Source: Clusia tigrina
Lineage: Eukaryota > Arthropoda > Insecta > Diptera > Clusiidae
Assembly: GCA_920105625.2 (NCBI GenBank)
Contig: OV050032.1
Coordinates: 20,789,981-20,853,980 of the forward strand
Direction of reading: 5' to 3'
Length of the DNA: 64,000 nucleotides
The notes beneath the pieces are model-generated. The model was not told the origin of the DNA and did no database searches. It worked only from the letters and a program-made list of their open reading frames with translations. A program made the position numbers and the translations under genes. Positions 22,591 to 36,123 of the stretch are shown here, in pieces; the first letter of the stretch is position 1, and each line of letters starts with the position of its first letter.

Positions 22591-24805
22591 TGGACCCTTA
22601 TTTACCACAGCATCAGACATTTATTTAAGAGAATTTCGTTGGGTCCTTATTTACCACAGCATCAGACTTTTATTTAAGAGAATTTCGTTGGGTCCTTATT
22701 TACCACAGCATCAGACTTTTATTTAAGAGAATTTCGTTGGGTCCTTCTTTATCACAGCATCAGACTTTTATTTAACTGAATTTCGTTGGATCCTTCTTTA
22801 CCACAGCATCAGACTTTTATTTAAGAGAATTTCGTTGGATCCTTCTTTACCACAGCATCAGACTTTTATTTAAGAGAATTTCGTTGGATCCTTATATACC
22901 ACAGCATCTGGGTTTTATTTAACTGAATTTCGTTGGATCCTTCTTTACCACAGCATCAGACTTTTATTTAAGAGAATTTCGTTGGGTCCTTATTTATCAC
23001 AGCATCAGACTTTTATTTAACTGAATTTCGTTGGATCCTTCTTTACCACAGCATCAGACTTTTATTTAAGAGAATTTCGTTGGGTCCTTCTTTACCACAG
23101 CATCAGACATTTATTTAAGAGAATTTCGTTGGGTCCTTCTTTACCACAGCATCAGACTTTTATTTAAGAGAATTTCGTTGGATCCTTATATACCACAGCA
23201 TCTGGGTTTTATTTAAGAGAATTTCATTGGATCCTTATTTACCACAGCATCTGGGTTTTATTTAAGAGAATTTCGTTGGATCCTTATTTATCATAGCATC
23301 AGACTTTTATTTAACTGAATTTCGTTGGATCCTTCTTTACCACAGCATCAGACTTTTATTTAAGAGAATTTCGTTGGGTCCTTCTTTACCACAGCATCAG
23401 ACATTTATTTAAGAGAATTTCGTTGGGTCCTTCTTTACCACAGCATCAGACTTTTATTTAAGAGAATTTCGTTGGGTCCTTATTTATCACAGCATCAGAC
23501 ATTTATTTAAGAGAATTTCGTTGGGTCCTTATTTACCACAGCATCAGACTTTTATTTAAGAGAATTTCGTTGGGTCCTTATTTATCACAGCATCAGACTT
23601 TTATTTAAGAGAATTTCGTTGGATCCTTATATACCACAGCATCTGGGTTTTATTTAAGAGAATTTCATTGGATCCTTATTTACCACAGCATCTGGGTTTT
23701 ATTTAAGAGAATTTCGTTGGGTCCTTATTTATCATAGCATCAGACTTTTATTTAACTGAATTTCGTTGGATCCTTCTTTACCACAGCATCAGACTTTTAT
23801 TTAAGAGAATTTCGTTGGATCCTTATATACCACAGCATCTGGGTTTTATTTAAGAGAATTTCGTTGGATCCTTATATACCACAGCATCTGGGTTTTATTT
23901 AAGAGAATTTCATTGGATCCTTATTTACCACAGCATCTGGGTTTTATTTAAGAGAATTTCGTTGGGTCCTTATTTATCATAGCATCAGACTTTTATTTAA
24001 CTGAATTTCGTTGGATCCTTCTTTACCACAGCATCAGACTTTTATTTAAGAGAATTTCGTTGGGTCCTTCTTTACCACAGCATCAGACATTTATTTAAGA
24101 GAATTTCGTTGGGTCCTTCTTTACCACAGCATCAGACTTTTATTTAAGAGAATTTCGTTGGGTCCTTATTTATCACAGCATCAGACATTTATTTAAGAGA
24201 ATTTCGTTGGGTCCTTATTTACCACAGCATCAGACTTTTATTTAAGAGAATTTCGTTGGATCCTTCTTTACTACAGCATCAGACTTTTATTTAAGAGAAT
24301 TTCGTTGGATCCTTATATACCACAGCATCTGGGTTTTATTTAACTGAATTTCGTTGGATCCTTATTTACCACAGCATCAGACTTTTATTTAAGAGAATTT
24401 CATTGGATCCTTATTTACCACAGCATCAGACTTTTATTTAACTGAATTTCGTTGGATCCTTCTTTACCACAGCATCAGACTTTTATTTAAGAGAATTTCG
24501 TTGGGTCCTTATTTATCACAGCAACAGACTTTTATTTAACTGAATTTCGTTGGATCCTTCTTTACCACAGCATCAGACTTTTATTTAAGAGAATTTCGTT
24601 GGATCCTTATATACCACAGCATCTGGGTTTTATTTAACTGAATTTCGTTGGATCCTTCTTTACCACAGCATCAGACTTTTATTTAAGAGAATTTCGTTGG
24701 ATCCTTATTTACCACAGCATCTGGGTTTTATTTAAGAGAATTTCATTGGATCCTTATTTACCACAGCATCTGGGTTTTATTTAAGAGTATTTTTTGGATC
24801 CTTAG
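22591..24805. repeat. 49-bp satellite array, 45 units
   Basis: The period is exactly 49 bp (for example GGTCC at 22642 and 22691). The consensus contains CCACAGCATCAGAC, TTTTATTTAAGAG and AATTTCGTTG. Units differ at a few positions: GGGTCC or GGATCC at the junction, TATTT/TCTTT/TATAT, TCAGAC or TCTGGGT, AAGAG or AACTG, and CGTTGG or CATTGG. Variants recur in a fixed order: units 13-20 (about 23179-23570) are matched by units 27-34 (about 23865-24256), an offset of 14 units (686 bp). The GGATCC variant gives periodic BamHI sites. There are stops in every frame and no spacers. Confidence 0.95.
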
Positions 24806-26789
24806 GCACCTTTTTGTGCAGTTCCTGGTACCGGCGCGTTACCAGACTGATCATAACATTACTTAATTGCCCAGTAATTATTCAACAAGTGTTTTCACTG
24901 TGTCACTCCCACTGTTTACAGCGTATGCCACACCCATCGCCAACTGCCTTTCACAGACACAAGCTTTGACGAAACGATGAACAAGCCTCACTAAATTGGT
25001 TGACCATATTCTCCGCTCAATTTTGCTCTTTTATAAGTATGTGTATTGAGTTTTGAAGACCTGGAAGATCCAAGCGAACTGAAATTGTCACAGCTTTTTT
25101 GCTTATAACTTGGATCCATTGGTGTTGAGGCGGTAGATTGAATTATACAACACAGTTTTGAGAACCAGCCACATCGCGGACATCTAAAAATAAATTTATA
25201 TCAATCAGATATCGATGCTAATATAGAAATCGGAATTAAAGATGTATCTTTAGCGCACAGGTCGTGAGCACAACTTAGGGTGATGAGATTTAGTGAAAGA
25301 AGGAGCATAGAAAACGGCCGCTCACCAAAAAATTGGTGGAATAATATGAGTAACTATCCCCAAAATTCCATTATAGACTTTAATTCACTCATTAAATAAA
25401 GGATAAAATGTGCAGCAGGCAAACGTGGATGCATATCAATCAAGCATGAAGTCCAGATTATTTGAATATTTCAACATTCATAACTAAACATGAAGAAAGT
25501 CATTACTGAAAAGTCATTAAGTCATTAGTCATTAAGTTTTTAGGGAAAAGTCATTAAGTTTTTAGTCGAAAGTCATCAGTCATAAACAACGAGTCACAAA
25601 TGGTGCTATCTCTTTTGCACTAATGGACCTGTATCTGGAAAATGGGGATTGATCTCTACAGCAACCAAAATGAAGAGAAAGGCTATAATGTTCAGTTGTG
25701 ACTTGGAAGCAGCAGCGATAAAGTTGTTGTATATGTTAAGTGACTTATCTAAATATTCTAAAATTGTGTGGTAAATGAGTTTATATGATTAAATGAATTA
25801 TAGTTAAATTCAAATAGTTTAATTAAAGCTAAATTATAAAACAATTGCTTTTGAATTCATTGACACTATTCAGTGATCGAATTGTTGGCATAAATAATTT
25901 ATATTAGAATAAGAACATTATTATTACGATTTTTAAAGCACTTCATTTACATTTTGCATATCATTTGACAGATAAAGCTGTCGAAAAATATTACAATTGA
26001 TATTGAGGTGAACGCACAGTGGTGGGCATGGAGTATCCTACCACTTATGCCGCACCTCCACTCTTTGATCCAGAAGTTTACTTCTAATAAACAAACGACT
26101 GACCATTAACTCGTTCACCAGATTAGAGATGCACAATTTTTCGTATCGTTAATTCGCGCATCAGAGATATATTTCCAGGACAACTCTGATTTATAGAATA
26201 ATTATATACGTGTGACCAGTGAACAATCCCGAATAGAGTAATAATAAAGAAATTCCTTTAATACCGGTCCAACATTAACAATGTAACCATGCTAATAAGG
26301 AGATCAAATGCTGAGAGGCGTGCATATGTCAGCGAGTTTAATGTGGAATATGAAAATATCAGCTGGTTGTTCTGGCGCGAACAACGACCAACTAAACACT
26401 GTCCTAAAATGTTGGCATTTCTGAAGGCAACGCACAGCAGGACCTCGTAAACTCCTCACATTTAGAGCGCTGAGAAAGTGGTCATTTAGAGAACCGGCGC
26501 TGGCTTTTTCCTAACTGCAAGCGTGGACATGGAAATGCTGGGATTCCCAAGTGAACAACAGTGCACTTCCGTTACGCTCATATATGTATGTATATTTGTG
26601 TTGGTGTGTTTGTATGGCTGGGTAATTTGTGTGTGTGTGTGTGTCGCTCAACAGCCTACAGAAAGGCAATTACATGAGCATTAATACCGTCTTTTAGCTT
26701 GTACGATTACAAGCTTGTTATTTTGTTTAATCATTTTGGACTCACTTTGACATATCAAAAGCATATGCAACCAACAACTCCACTCGAGA

Positions 26790-26830
26790 ATACCAACAAC
26801 AACAACAACAACAGCAACAACAACAACAAC
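26790..26830. repeat. (CAA)n microsatellite
   Basis: CAACAACAACAACAACAGC-type run. The open frames read through it (poly-Asn, poly-Val/Cys) are repeat artefacts. Confidence 0.85.
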
Positions 26831-27920
26831 GGCAAACAACAGGCACAAGAACCACAACAAAAACACAAAAACCAAAAATAAAAAATAAAAACGAGTACTT
26901 TAGATAAGATAAACTATCTTTATGTCGTTTATACTTATGAAATGCAACAACTACAACAACAACAACAACAAAAGAATACCTAAGTGAAAATATTTCCAAC
27001 GTTCTGAATGGTGATGTGCGGTGGTGCACTGATGATAATGATGATGATATTGAGGATGATGAGCATGATGGTGTTGGTCTTTGCGGTACTGGCCCTGGTG
27101 CTGGTGCTGGTGCTGGTGATAGAGGCGTCTCTCGTTTTATGGGTATGAGCGGCCGACCTCATAATAAGTCGTGTGAAATGTGAAAGAATGTTTATTACAT
27201 GCAGGTAGTGGGTTTTCGGCCAAAACAAAAAAAAATCCCCCAAATAGAAGGAAGAGAGATACCAAAATGCCAACAATACAAAATATACTAAATACAACAA
27301 CAATGGAAACAGAAAGAAAAATACCATTTGAAAATACCTGTGCCGCACATTGTTGACGCTGCTGGTGATGAGTTGTTTTTGTTTTCTGTTTGCGCATACA
27401 TAATAACAAGAAAAATCACTCACTTCCATGCCCCTCAAATTGTACAATTGCTGTTGGCCTGACTGAGTGTGTGTTTTTCTATTTCAACTCTCTAATTTTT
27501 CTCGGATTGTTTTGGTGAAATATTTCTATTAAATTTTTGTTCAAATCCTATTTTCGTGTTGTTGTTGTTGTTAATGTTTGGTTCTCTGCTGCAAACAAGA
27601 GTCATGAAGCCATTGTCAGTTATTTCTTGTTAAGAGACTTCTTCGCATGACGCTTTTGTTGACTCAGCCCCATAATAATCATGTTCAGTTTTCCATGGAA
27701 AAAATTCTTGATGACCGCGTGTTAATATCAAAGGAAACAATTACAAAAAAAGAAAAACCTAAAATACAGATTGGGAGAGAGAGGAAGAGATTTGAGTCAG
27801 ATTTATGTGTGTGAAAATATGAAATGTAACAGAAGTACCCAGAATGAAAACTGTCGATCAGATTCCGGGGAAGCGTGTTGGACAAGGGGCCACTGTCTTT
27901 CGAGAGTAATCGATATTATC

Positions 27921-28012
27921 TGCTCGATATTGGCATTCAACACAAACGGCAACGAAACGTCATTGATGCTCGATATTGGCATTCAACACAAACGGCAACA
28001 AAACGTCATTGA
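27921..28012. repeat. 46-bp tandem duplication
   Basis: TGCTCGATATTGGCATTCAA... occurs at 27921 and 27967. The copies differ by one base (AACGAAA/AACAAAA), so the duplication is recent. Confidence 0.9.
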
Positions 28013-28170
28013 CGCAAATCGGAAGGTGCGACTAGGAATGAGACTTACTCCTGTCCAGCAGTTGTCACGTTAAATACCAAAATTGTTATAGAACTAACTC
28101 TTCCACTCTAAACAATTATAAGCGAATAATATTGCAATAAAAATATATATTTTGCTGCATATTTAATTAA

Positions 28171-28537
28171 ATAAAGATTAGATTAGGTTACCCTGGTTGC
28201 GATGCCAGATGGATATCCATTTAAGAGTCGTAATATGGAGCTGTAAATAGAGAGACGCCCTTAGCGAAGACCATCCCTATTGCTGCTAAGGCCTCGTCCA
28301 GTCCCTCAAACCAGGGGGCTGCCAGGTATGCCAGGCGCGCTTTTGACATTGCGGGGAATAAGCACAGGAGATGTTCCAAAGTTTCCCTTATGCCCTGCCC
28401 CTCACATTTCCTACAATAGTCGTTTTCCTTGAGTCCCATTCTTTTGGCGTGTACCGCCGTTATACAGTGACCCGTCAATATGCCTACAACCATTCTGCAA
28501 TCCTTTTTGGGGAGTGCCAGTATAGATTTGGTTTGGT
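28171..28537 (-). mobile_element. LINE C-terminal fragment (minus strand)
   Basis: On the minus strand it encodes LALPKKDCRMVVGILTGHC, then C-x2-C spacing (YCRKCEG), then ETLEHLLCLFP. This is the conserved LTGHC and cysteine/histidine cluster downstream of the RNase H domain in I/LOA/R1-type non-LTR retrotransposons. The frame ends ...FTAPYYDS, and the 3' sequence ends in GGTAACCTAATCTAATC. A possible 9-bp flank TTTAATTAA (28162-28170 and 28538-28546) is low-complexity and only suggestive. It is a heavily 5'-truncated copy. Confidence 0.75.
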
Positions 28538-28546
28538 TTAATTAAT

Positions 28547-31537
28547 TAAAATTCCAACACAAACAAATATTTAAATATGTTTGATTTTTTATGTGAATAA
28601 GAAAAAATGTCCTTATTCCAAAACAGTGGACAGAGGAAAACAAAGAGAGACAAAAGTTCGGCAGATTAATAGACACATATCATGATAGACGGAAGGTGAC
28701 AGCACTATTTCTTGTTTGCTACACTCTGCTTCCTCGTATCTTGTACATCGTTCTTCTATATGGATACCTGACTGACATACGTTCGTTACCAGTATGTGAG
28801 CCTTTATTCTAAATTGTCGCAAATGCCTGCTAGGACCAGCACACAGACAATAATCCAGAGCTCAGGTGTCGATATATTATCGCGAGCTCTTCATCCACGC
28901 TTGCGAATATATTAGATGAAAATATCCCGACCGGTCCAACCGAGCACGCACACCTTTCACACAATGGTTGGCAAATATCACATAAGGACGCGTCCAGTAC
29001 AAATAATTAAGAGAGGCTCCTGTCAGACATTGGCCTGCTAGGTAGACCTGTTTGAATAACGCCACCCTCTCAAGCAGTTGGGTATCTACACAAGTCTGGA
29101 AAGACATTGCTATTAACCTCCTTGAGTAACGCACTCGCTTAGCTCAGGAAACTTAGCACAGGCCCTGTACCCAGGTAGTGGAAGAATTCGCATTTCTCGC
29201 ACTTAAATTTCAGCACAGTTTTTGTCATTGCAGGTAGAGAAATAGTTCATGTAAGACGCACTTTTTCGTTACATTAATACAAGGACCAGAAATTTTACCT
29301 CTTTTTCGTCGCTGTTGTCAAGTAGAAAACATCATTGAAAGTCTTTGACGAGTTGATTTCCCTCAAGGTACGACTACTTACAACAAATCCATAAACACAC
29401 AAATGCACTCGTCCATTTATATTTGCGTGTGATTGTTTAGGATTAGGATTGAAGTATTTGGTGTTCAAATTTGAAAATTCGTAACTTGTGTGAATGAGCA
29501 GAAGTCAATGATAGCTTACGGGAAGTGTGTGTAGAAGTATAGAGAATACACCGGAAAAGTGTTATTGTGCAACCCACTTCGGCTAAATCTTCTAACTTTA
29601 CATATTTCTCACACACTCCTCTCTCTCCTTCGGTTTAGCATTCTCGCACTCAGTCTCTCTACTGGGTCCGCATTAATATCTACAGCAAACATCAACTGTA
29701 ATTAGAGTTCAAATCAATTGAGACATTTGTTTAGCTTTATTGCGAGTAAATGACTCTGCAGCGGTTTCCTCGTTCCTCATACGGCGTAACTGACGCGAAC
29801 AGACACAAACGCGAGATTGAAATATAGTTCATCAACGTTGGGCTTCTGGGAAGCAATTAACGCGCAATAACCTGTTCAACTACTTAAATAAGCAAATACT
29901 GTTCAAGAGCGATACAAAAACAAAAAGCGTTAACAAACAAAGAACGTGGAAAAGCCCCATTAGAGAGGCAGGCGTGAGATATAGAACAGAGCAGAGCAAT
30001 GGGTGCAGCGACAGTCCCAGGAACGGACACATACACGTACATCTGCGTGCGATATAATCGCTTGGATTTCAAAACAAAACATAAAACCAAAATTTGAAAT
30101 AAAATTAAAATCAAGAAATTTAGACCAATAAAAAAAAATGCCAAACAGAACAAAGCACTTACGAGTCTGTAAGAGGGAGGCACGTCCAAGAGTGCCGCAC
30201 TGGGGTGGCTTGACGTGGCGTGACGGGGCTTGAAGAGCATTTGCAATGAACTGTTGGCTTGGCCGCTTATGAAACGTGAGCCCCGCCACTGGCAAATTGG
30301 CGATTGTTGGCTTATGCCGGTCATAAGGCAAAAGCCACTGGCTGTTCATTTGGCATTGTGTGCGATAGTGAACTGTTTAATTGTTTGAATTTCGCACAAA
30401 ACGTTCTCTTTTTGCTTTTGGGTTTAATCGTGTGCATTGAATTTCCAACTAATTGCTAATAAATTTGACGCTGCTCTCACTAATTGTGTCATACGGCAAT
30501 TTGCAGAGGAAGCTATTTGAGAAGCAGCATTCCCAATGACCCATTTAATTGGGTTTCGTGACAAGGAAACTCGCTGCACGCCAGCGTGCTTGTGGGCTCT
30601 GCAGTATTCCATGCACAAATCACACAAACGGCGGTTTTCCCGGCACTTGCCAGGTCACGAAGGGCACAAGGATATGAGTCCGTGTGAACTGCCAGGCTTA
30701 TCGTGAGCAGCTAAATACTTGGTCGGCTGCGTGGGGTTGGATTGGTATGCACTCGAAGTGCCACAGGAGCCAACAACAATCTACCACTGGAGTCACAGTA
30801 AAGCTGCTTAAAAGCACCATTATTATGCTTTACTGCGTTCGTCGCTAGAATTTAATAATAGTCCGGTGTCTTGTTCAAGTTTTGCCCCCATTTCAATGGT
30901 TCGGATACGAGAAGTCTTCCCAGAGAAATCCTCTTCTGCCTTCAAACAGACTGGTTCACTTTGTGTGTGACAAAAACTACATACCCGCATGCGTCCCATA
31001 GAACTCAGCTCTGTGGACCTCATAGAACTCAGCTCTAAATTAAGGATATCAATTTGGGGTCCATTAAGGGGAAATCTTTGGTTAAAGAAAGGACTAAATT
31101 ATGATTATAATAATATATAGTTTGGTTCGCAGGGATTTTTGCATTCTTGTACTTATAAGACAGATCTATATTTAGGTTGTGTTAGGTATCTGGACTCAGA
31201 TTCACCACTGCCTTTAAGGGCAGACATGACATGACCAAACGTCAGCTAATGGCACATCCTCAATCTATAGGAAACTTGATTTTGTAGCGGATTTTTCAAG
31301 TAGTTAGTCTAATCCAAGCAACTAATTAATAGCTTATTATGTTAAGCTTACTTGCTTCCCAGGTGTTAATCACCACCGCTCCTCGGGTTAAAATCTTATC
31401 CTTATCCATTATCCTTGCCAAGGGTTACTTAGTAGCTGCATAGTTAATGTGTGGAAGTTCCGCACTCAGGACTTTGTTCTCAGAAAAGTTCGCCTAAATG
31501 ACATCTGAGAATCATTGTGTCTAGAATCATTGTGTCT
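28547..31537. other. Intronic DNA; 30200-30720 looks like ordinary constrained non-coding sequence
   Basis: No gene is supported. The block 30200-30720 is more GC-balanced and rich in TTGGC/TGGCA and TTAATTG words, as in fly intronic enhancers. This is a weak, composition-based impression. Confidence 0.3.
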
Positions 31538-31720
31538 AGTAAGGAGCTCAATAATATGTAGCAATGTTAGTGGAGTTCTGGCTGACAATTTGTATGCGTC
31601 AAAGTGTCCAGTAAGGAACTCAATAATCTGTCTCAATATTAGTGGGGCTCTGGCTGACAATTTGCATGCGTTAAAGTGCCCTGTAAGGAGCTCAATAATC
31701 TGCTTCAATGTTAGTGGGGT
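31538..31720. repeat. 72-bp tandem repeat, about 2.5 copies
   Basis: The junction word GTAAGGAGCTCAATAAT occurs at about 31538, 31610 and 31682, with period 72. As 72 is a multiple of 3, one frame reads as a 24-residue repeat (SSIICSNVSGVLADNL). Nothing else supports coding. Confidence 0.85.
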
Positions 31721-34491
31721 GAAGTGTCAAGTGTCAAGTCGGTCTCTTGAAGATATATATTCCCCGAACGAAGATTTTCGTTTACTAAAGCGAGTGCTTT
31801 TACTTCTTGGGGTATATTCGAAGCCTAAAACAACAAAGCATCATTTTCAAGTAGATTTCAGTTTTTCTTGGAAATTTTCACATGCAACATAAATTATAAG
31901 TACGAGTACAGCACATTTTTGGGAAAATGATCAAAATGAAATTATTTTGAAATATTTCTACGTTGAAATTAATTTTGCCACTTAAGATATGTCAACATTC
32001 CAAAGCTGTTACATTACTTCCGACCTCAGACTTCAAAGTGAGGCTGCTGCCGCTTTAATTTAGCAGTAAAATTAAAGAACACCGCAAGGAAAGCGAACGA
32101 CAGTGCCAGGAACAGCAACAACCAGCACAACAACAGCAACAATGGCAACCAGAGCAAAACCAACACAAGAACAGGAAAAACCATTCTGCAAACAGCACTG
32201 TAACGAGAAAAGCAAAGACATAGGCACTGCCACGACCACCACCATACACAACTCCTCCATCCAAACAAACTGATGGCACTGGCACTGACACAGAAAGCCG
32301 TGAGCCAACGTGCTCGTGGTTTGTATCTGGAGCGAATCTTAAATTAAATTTGCATACTTTAAACCAACGGCACACAAGGATAAGTTCAACTACATAAATG
32401 TAGACATAGTCACAGGCATCAACACCAACACCAACACCAACACCAGTGCACACGCATGAATAAAACGTATGTAACAGAAGCAGCAGGTAACTTGGTGCCG
32501 CGTGGCACCAACTTCTGATGATGCGTGCAACATTTTGTATATGCGAAATAGTTACGGAGCCGCAACAAATAGTCCTCAACTACAAATACAAAATGAATAA
32601 AGGAGCAACAGCAGCAGTTACAGCAACCATGACAGTCTATGTAAAATAAAATTGCGCCAGCATTTGTAGAATTAGTATACCAGTACTTACGATATAATCC
32701 GCCTCGCCAACTGAAGTACATACTTAGAGAGTATTAAATCCATGAGTGTTGATTTTTCGTTCGCCGCTGGAAGTTGAGAATCTTCCTAGCTACTCGCAAC
32801 GTTCCACAAAATTGAAAATCATGGTATCTGCAAATGAAATAAACATGAATGAAATTTACGAGTAATAAAATGTTGGGACTACATGAATCGTCCTTAAAGT
32901 AAAATACACAGAAGTATGTGTGTGCTAAGTACATACTCCAAACGCGTGCTCAGTTTTCTAGAACAAAGTTTCGATCTCCCTTTGTTCACATCACATCTCA
33001 TCTCCATTACATTGTTCAGAAGAGTTACTGAGGCATCCATTGCTTCCTGCAAACTCTACCACTGCTTCACACCGCCCGGGCAATGGAAAAACACCGCTAT
33101 GGAGAGTGGAGGCAATACAGCCAATTTTCATTCGGAACTGAGTACGATGGTTGCTCACCTCACTAACGCAAAATTCGCAGACCGTGAGTCAAACTATCTT
33201 TTTGTGGGTGTCCTCGCCCTGAACAATTGTTCTCTTTACATATGGCGTCTCACAACCAGCTCTGTGCCTAGAATGAATGATTACCAACAATGTCAGACGT
33301 TTCGTCTGAGGTTGGCCAGTATGGGATGATTAGTCTCAGGAGAACCAATATAAGAAGACACAGAAATCTTTCTAGGCATGCGGGCAGTTATTATCAACTC
33401 CTATTCTTCTATTGATTTGGCTTTACCTTTCAATTCCTCCTCAGCAATTTTTTGACTTGCCACTGATAGAAATATCAAGGTGGAATTATATAGGAATCTG
33501 AATGGCATATGTACAGAACAGAAGAGCGATTTGTAGGTGACTTGGGTAGCAGATTTTACCATATCAGAAATACTCGTACCAACTGAGTTGGCGATGTTCA
33601 TGCTCGTAGAGTTTACAGCAATTGTTGAGTGAACTATTGTCACTCCTATTACTTATTTTTATCTAAAACCCTGAATCTTTCGTCTAAGTTAGTACAAATT
33701 GTTGATAATAAAAATGAAATATTTTTTTGTCGTTCTGTTGATGTTCCGCACACACCAACAACAACAACAAATAGCAAGAACTTCAATAGCAACAACCACA
33801 ACAGCATTCGCTCCAATGGTAACAGCAACTTTCACCACCGCACGTCTCTGAGCTTCGCTGCCACACCGCCACGCCATCCTCTGCAAGTCAAACAAAAATT
33901 GTTTGATACTTTTCGTGCAAATTGTAGAAAATCTTAATTTAATTATTTTGTCGTCTAAGATGTGCGGCCGTCGGCATAGAGCCAGATTCGAGCAAGTACA
34001 GTGTGAGAGGAGGAGTGGAGAAAGAACTCCCTTTTAATGAGATTGGAAAAACTTGAAAAGTTATGGAATTTCATTAATTAAAAAGTTTTGTTTCAGCAAA
34101 ACAGGAACACTCCTTCGTACACGTACACATTCACATACATATGCCATATTCTACATACGCGTAAGAGTGAGGATACGTGGGTAGAGGAGGATGTGCGTAC
34201 TACAATATTTGTGCAATAATTTGCTTCTGATATTTTCTTCCAATTAGTTTACGTGTATTTATTGTTGGCTGGAGATAAAATGTCAATTTCCTGCGAAAAG
34301 CGTGTAAGGATGCTGGCGACTGGTGTCACAAGTCACTTGGTTTCAGTGCATATGTTCCATTTAATTTCCTGCCAGGTGATACGGCACAGTTTGGTCACTC
34401 CTGCCAGGTACTCCGTATGCATGAACTACCCCAACTCTCTCTACGAGTATTGTTAGAGCTCAGATATTTGCTGCAGAGTGTCTGTTGAAAA

Positions 34492-34630
34492 GGCAAACAG
34501 CTTTAACTGCAATATTGCATAGATCCTTGCTCATGTTCAATAATTGAGATTTTGTCAAGTAGCAAACAATTTTAACTGGAATATTGCATAGATCCTTGCA
34601 CATTTTCAAGGATGGAAATTTTTGTCAAGT
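34492..34630. repeat. About 70-bp tandem duplication
   Basis: GCAAACA..TTTAACTG.AATATTGCATAGATCCTTGC and TTTTGTCAAGT occur in both 34492-34560 and 34561-34630. Confidence 0.85.
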
Positions 34631-36057
34631 AGTTTCAATCAAACAGGAAAACTTAAGAAAACGGAAACGCGTGCTACTCAATCAATGTTGCACAGCAATA
34701 GGAGCAGTGACATGCACAGCGTTAGCCGACTCGTCCACCGTCTCGGCTAAGACTTTTTGGAACTACACACACAACATTTTGCTTATTTAGCTTGTTTTTT
34801 GCCGACTCGGCAAGTATTCTATGTTAAGTACCGCTGGTTGTGGAACGCAGTCTTTCGATGTTTCCTTCCATTGATGTTGTGATAACTTTATGATATTTTC
34901 TGATATATAGAAAGTCACACCCAGCATCATCATATATTCGTCTCTTTCATATAGAATACATTCAGAGAGACTACATAAATATGAGCCATTTAAATAGGGA
35001 AATTTTAATATGCTTCTTATAATTCGTGAAACTTGAAAGTGTTTGATTTAATTAGTGGATTGATAGATAGATATCAAAAAGTCTTAAGTCACTGAAAAGT
35101 CACACTATCTGTGGCCGCCGCCTGTAACACCTGGGCGTGTCACTGCTATAATATCTGCCGACCCGGCCAGAATTGCTCTGTGTGTGTCAGTCCTAAGTTG
35201 AATGTAAGGATTATAATTTTAAATGAAGTCTGTAAGTAAGTTTCCTTTGGTTAAACATTTTCTTCCACCGACTATAATAAAAAATTATGTGTTATAATCT
35301 CCGCATAATAATGGGTCCGTTTCAGTTCCACGATTTAAACCATTGGACTGAGTACATACATTTTACTTTCTATCAAAATTCTGCACGGTTATCTCAATTA
35401 GTCCAAATGGTATTTATATCCACAAATTTCAACATATTACAACGAAACAAAATGCCTCGAAAGACTTAAAAATTGTCCTTGTTTCTGACCTTGTTTTTAC
35501 ATCTAAATTTTCCCAGCAATTTTAAAGAATTTTGTAGGTTTAAACTATTATTTCGGTTTTATTACTCAAAATTCATCATTGTTACTGATCAGCATTCGTT
35601 GGGTTCATGTACTAATCTTTACGAAGAACTTGCATTACATTACTTCGTAGGTTACCAGTAATGCTGTGAGACACGCACTATGCAACACACAATCCAAGCT
35701 CCAAGACAAGTGATTGAAACGCAGGTGTATAAACTGATGATAGGGGAATAAGCAAGCGATTAGAACCCACACGTTTCGCGGGTAATCAAGTTTTCTGCCG
35801 CGGGGAATTGTGTAATTATAAAACAAACATACTTAGAAGAAATATTTCAAATTAAATCGAAAACGATTTGTATTTTATTAATGAAGTCATACACACACAC
35901 ACAAACACACGCATACGCATGGTTGAATGAATGTGCCTGCGTGCGTTGGTATTTTGGCAGTCTCTTAAAAGGAATGTCATTCTTTGATATGGCGCGTTAT
36001 CAATAAAAAGTTATGAATACGCGCTCACATAAAAACTAATAAATGCCGAAAGCCATA

Positions 36058-36059
36058 CC

Positions 36060-36092
<33 letters not shown>

Positions 36093-36123
36093 AATAATAA
36101 TAACAACAACAATAACAACAACA
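36058..36123. repeat. (CAA)n/(AAT)n microsatellite
   Basis: CAA repeated about nine times passes into AAT and AAC repeats. Confidence 0.9.

Larger units (their letters stand above)
24806..28160. other. Intronic AT-rich DNA with short repeats
   Basis: Local AGTCATTAAGT repeats at 25498-25580, (GT)n at 26626-26644, CAA runs at 26790-26830 and 26944-26972. No gene is supported. Confidence 0.4.

Noticed and set aside
22591..24805. CRISPR-like repeat array
   Set aside because: The 49-bp units abut with no unique spacers, the flanks carry no cas genes, and the host is an animal. It is a satellite.
28877..29134. Minus-strand frame of 85 codons as a further LINE fragment
   Set aside because: It lies near the LINE fragment at 28.2 kb but contains none of the reverse transcriptase, RNase H or zinc-knuckle motifs.
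32916..33329. Open frame of 137 codons
   Set aside because: No domain, no splice or poly-A context, and an ordinary length for chance in this amount of DNA.
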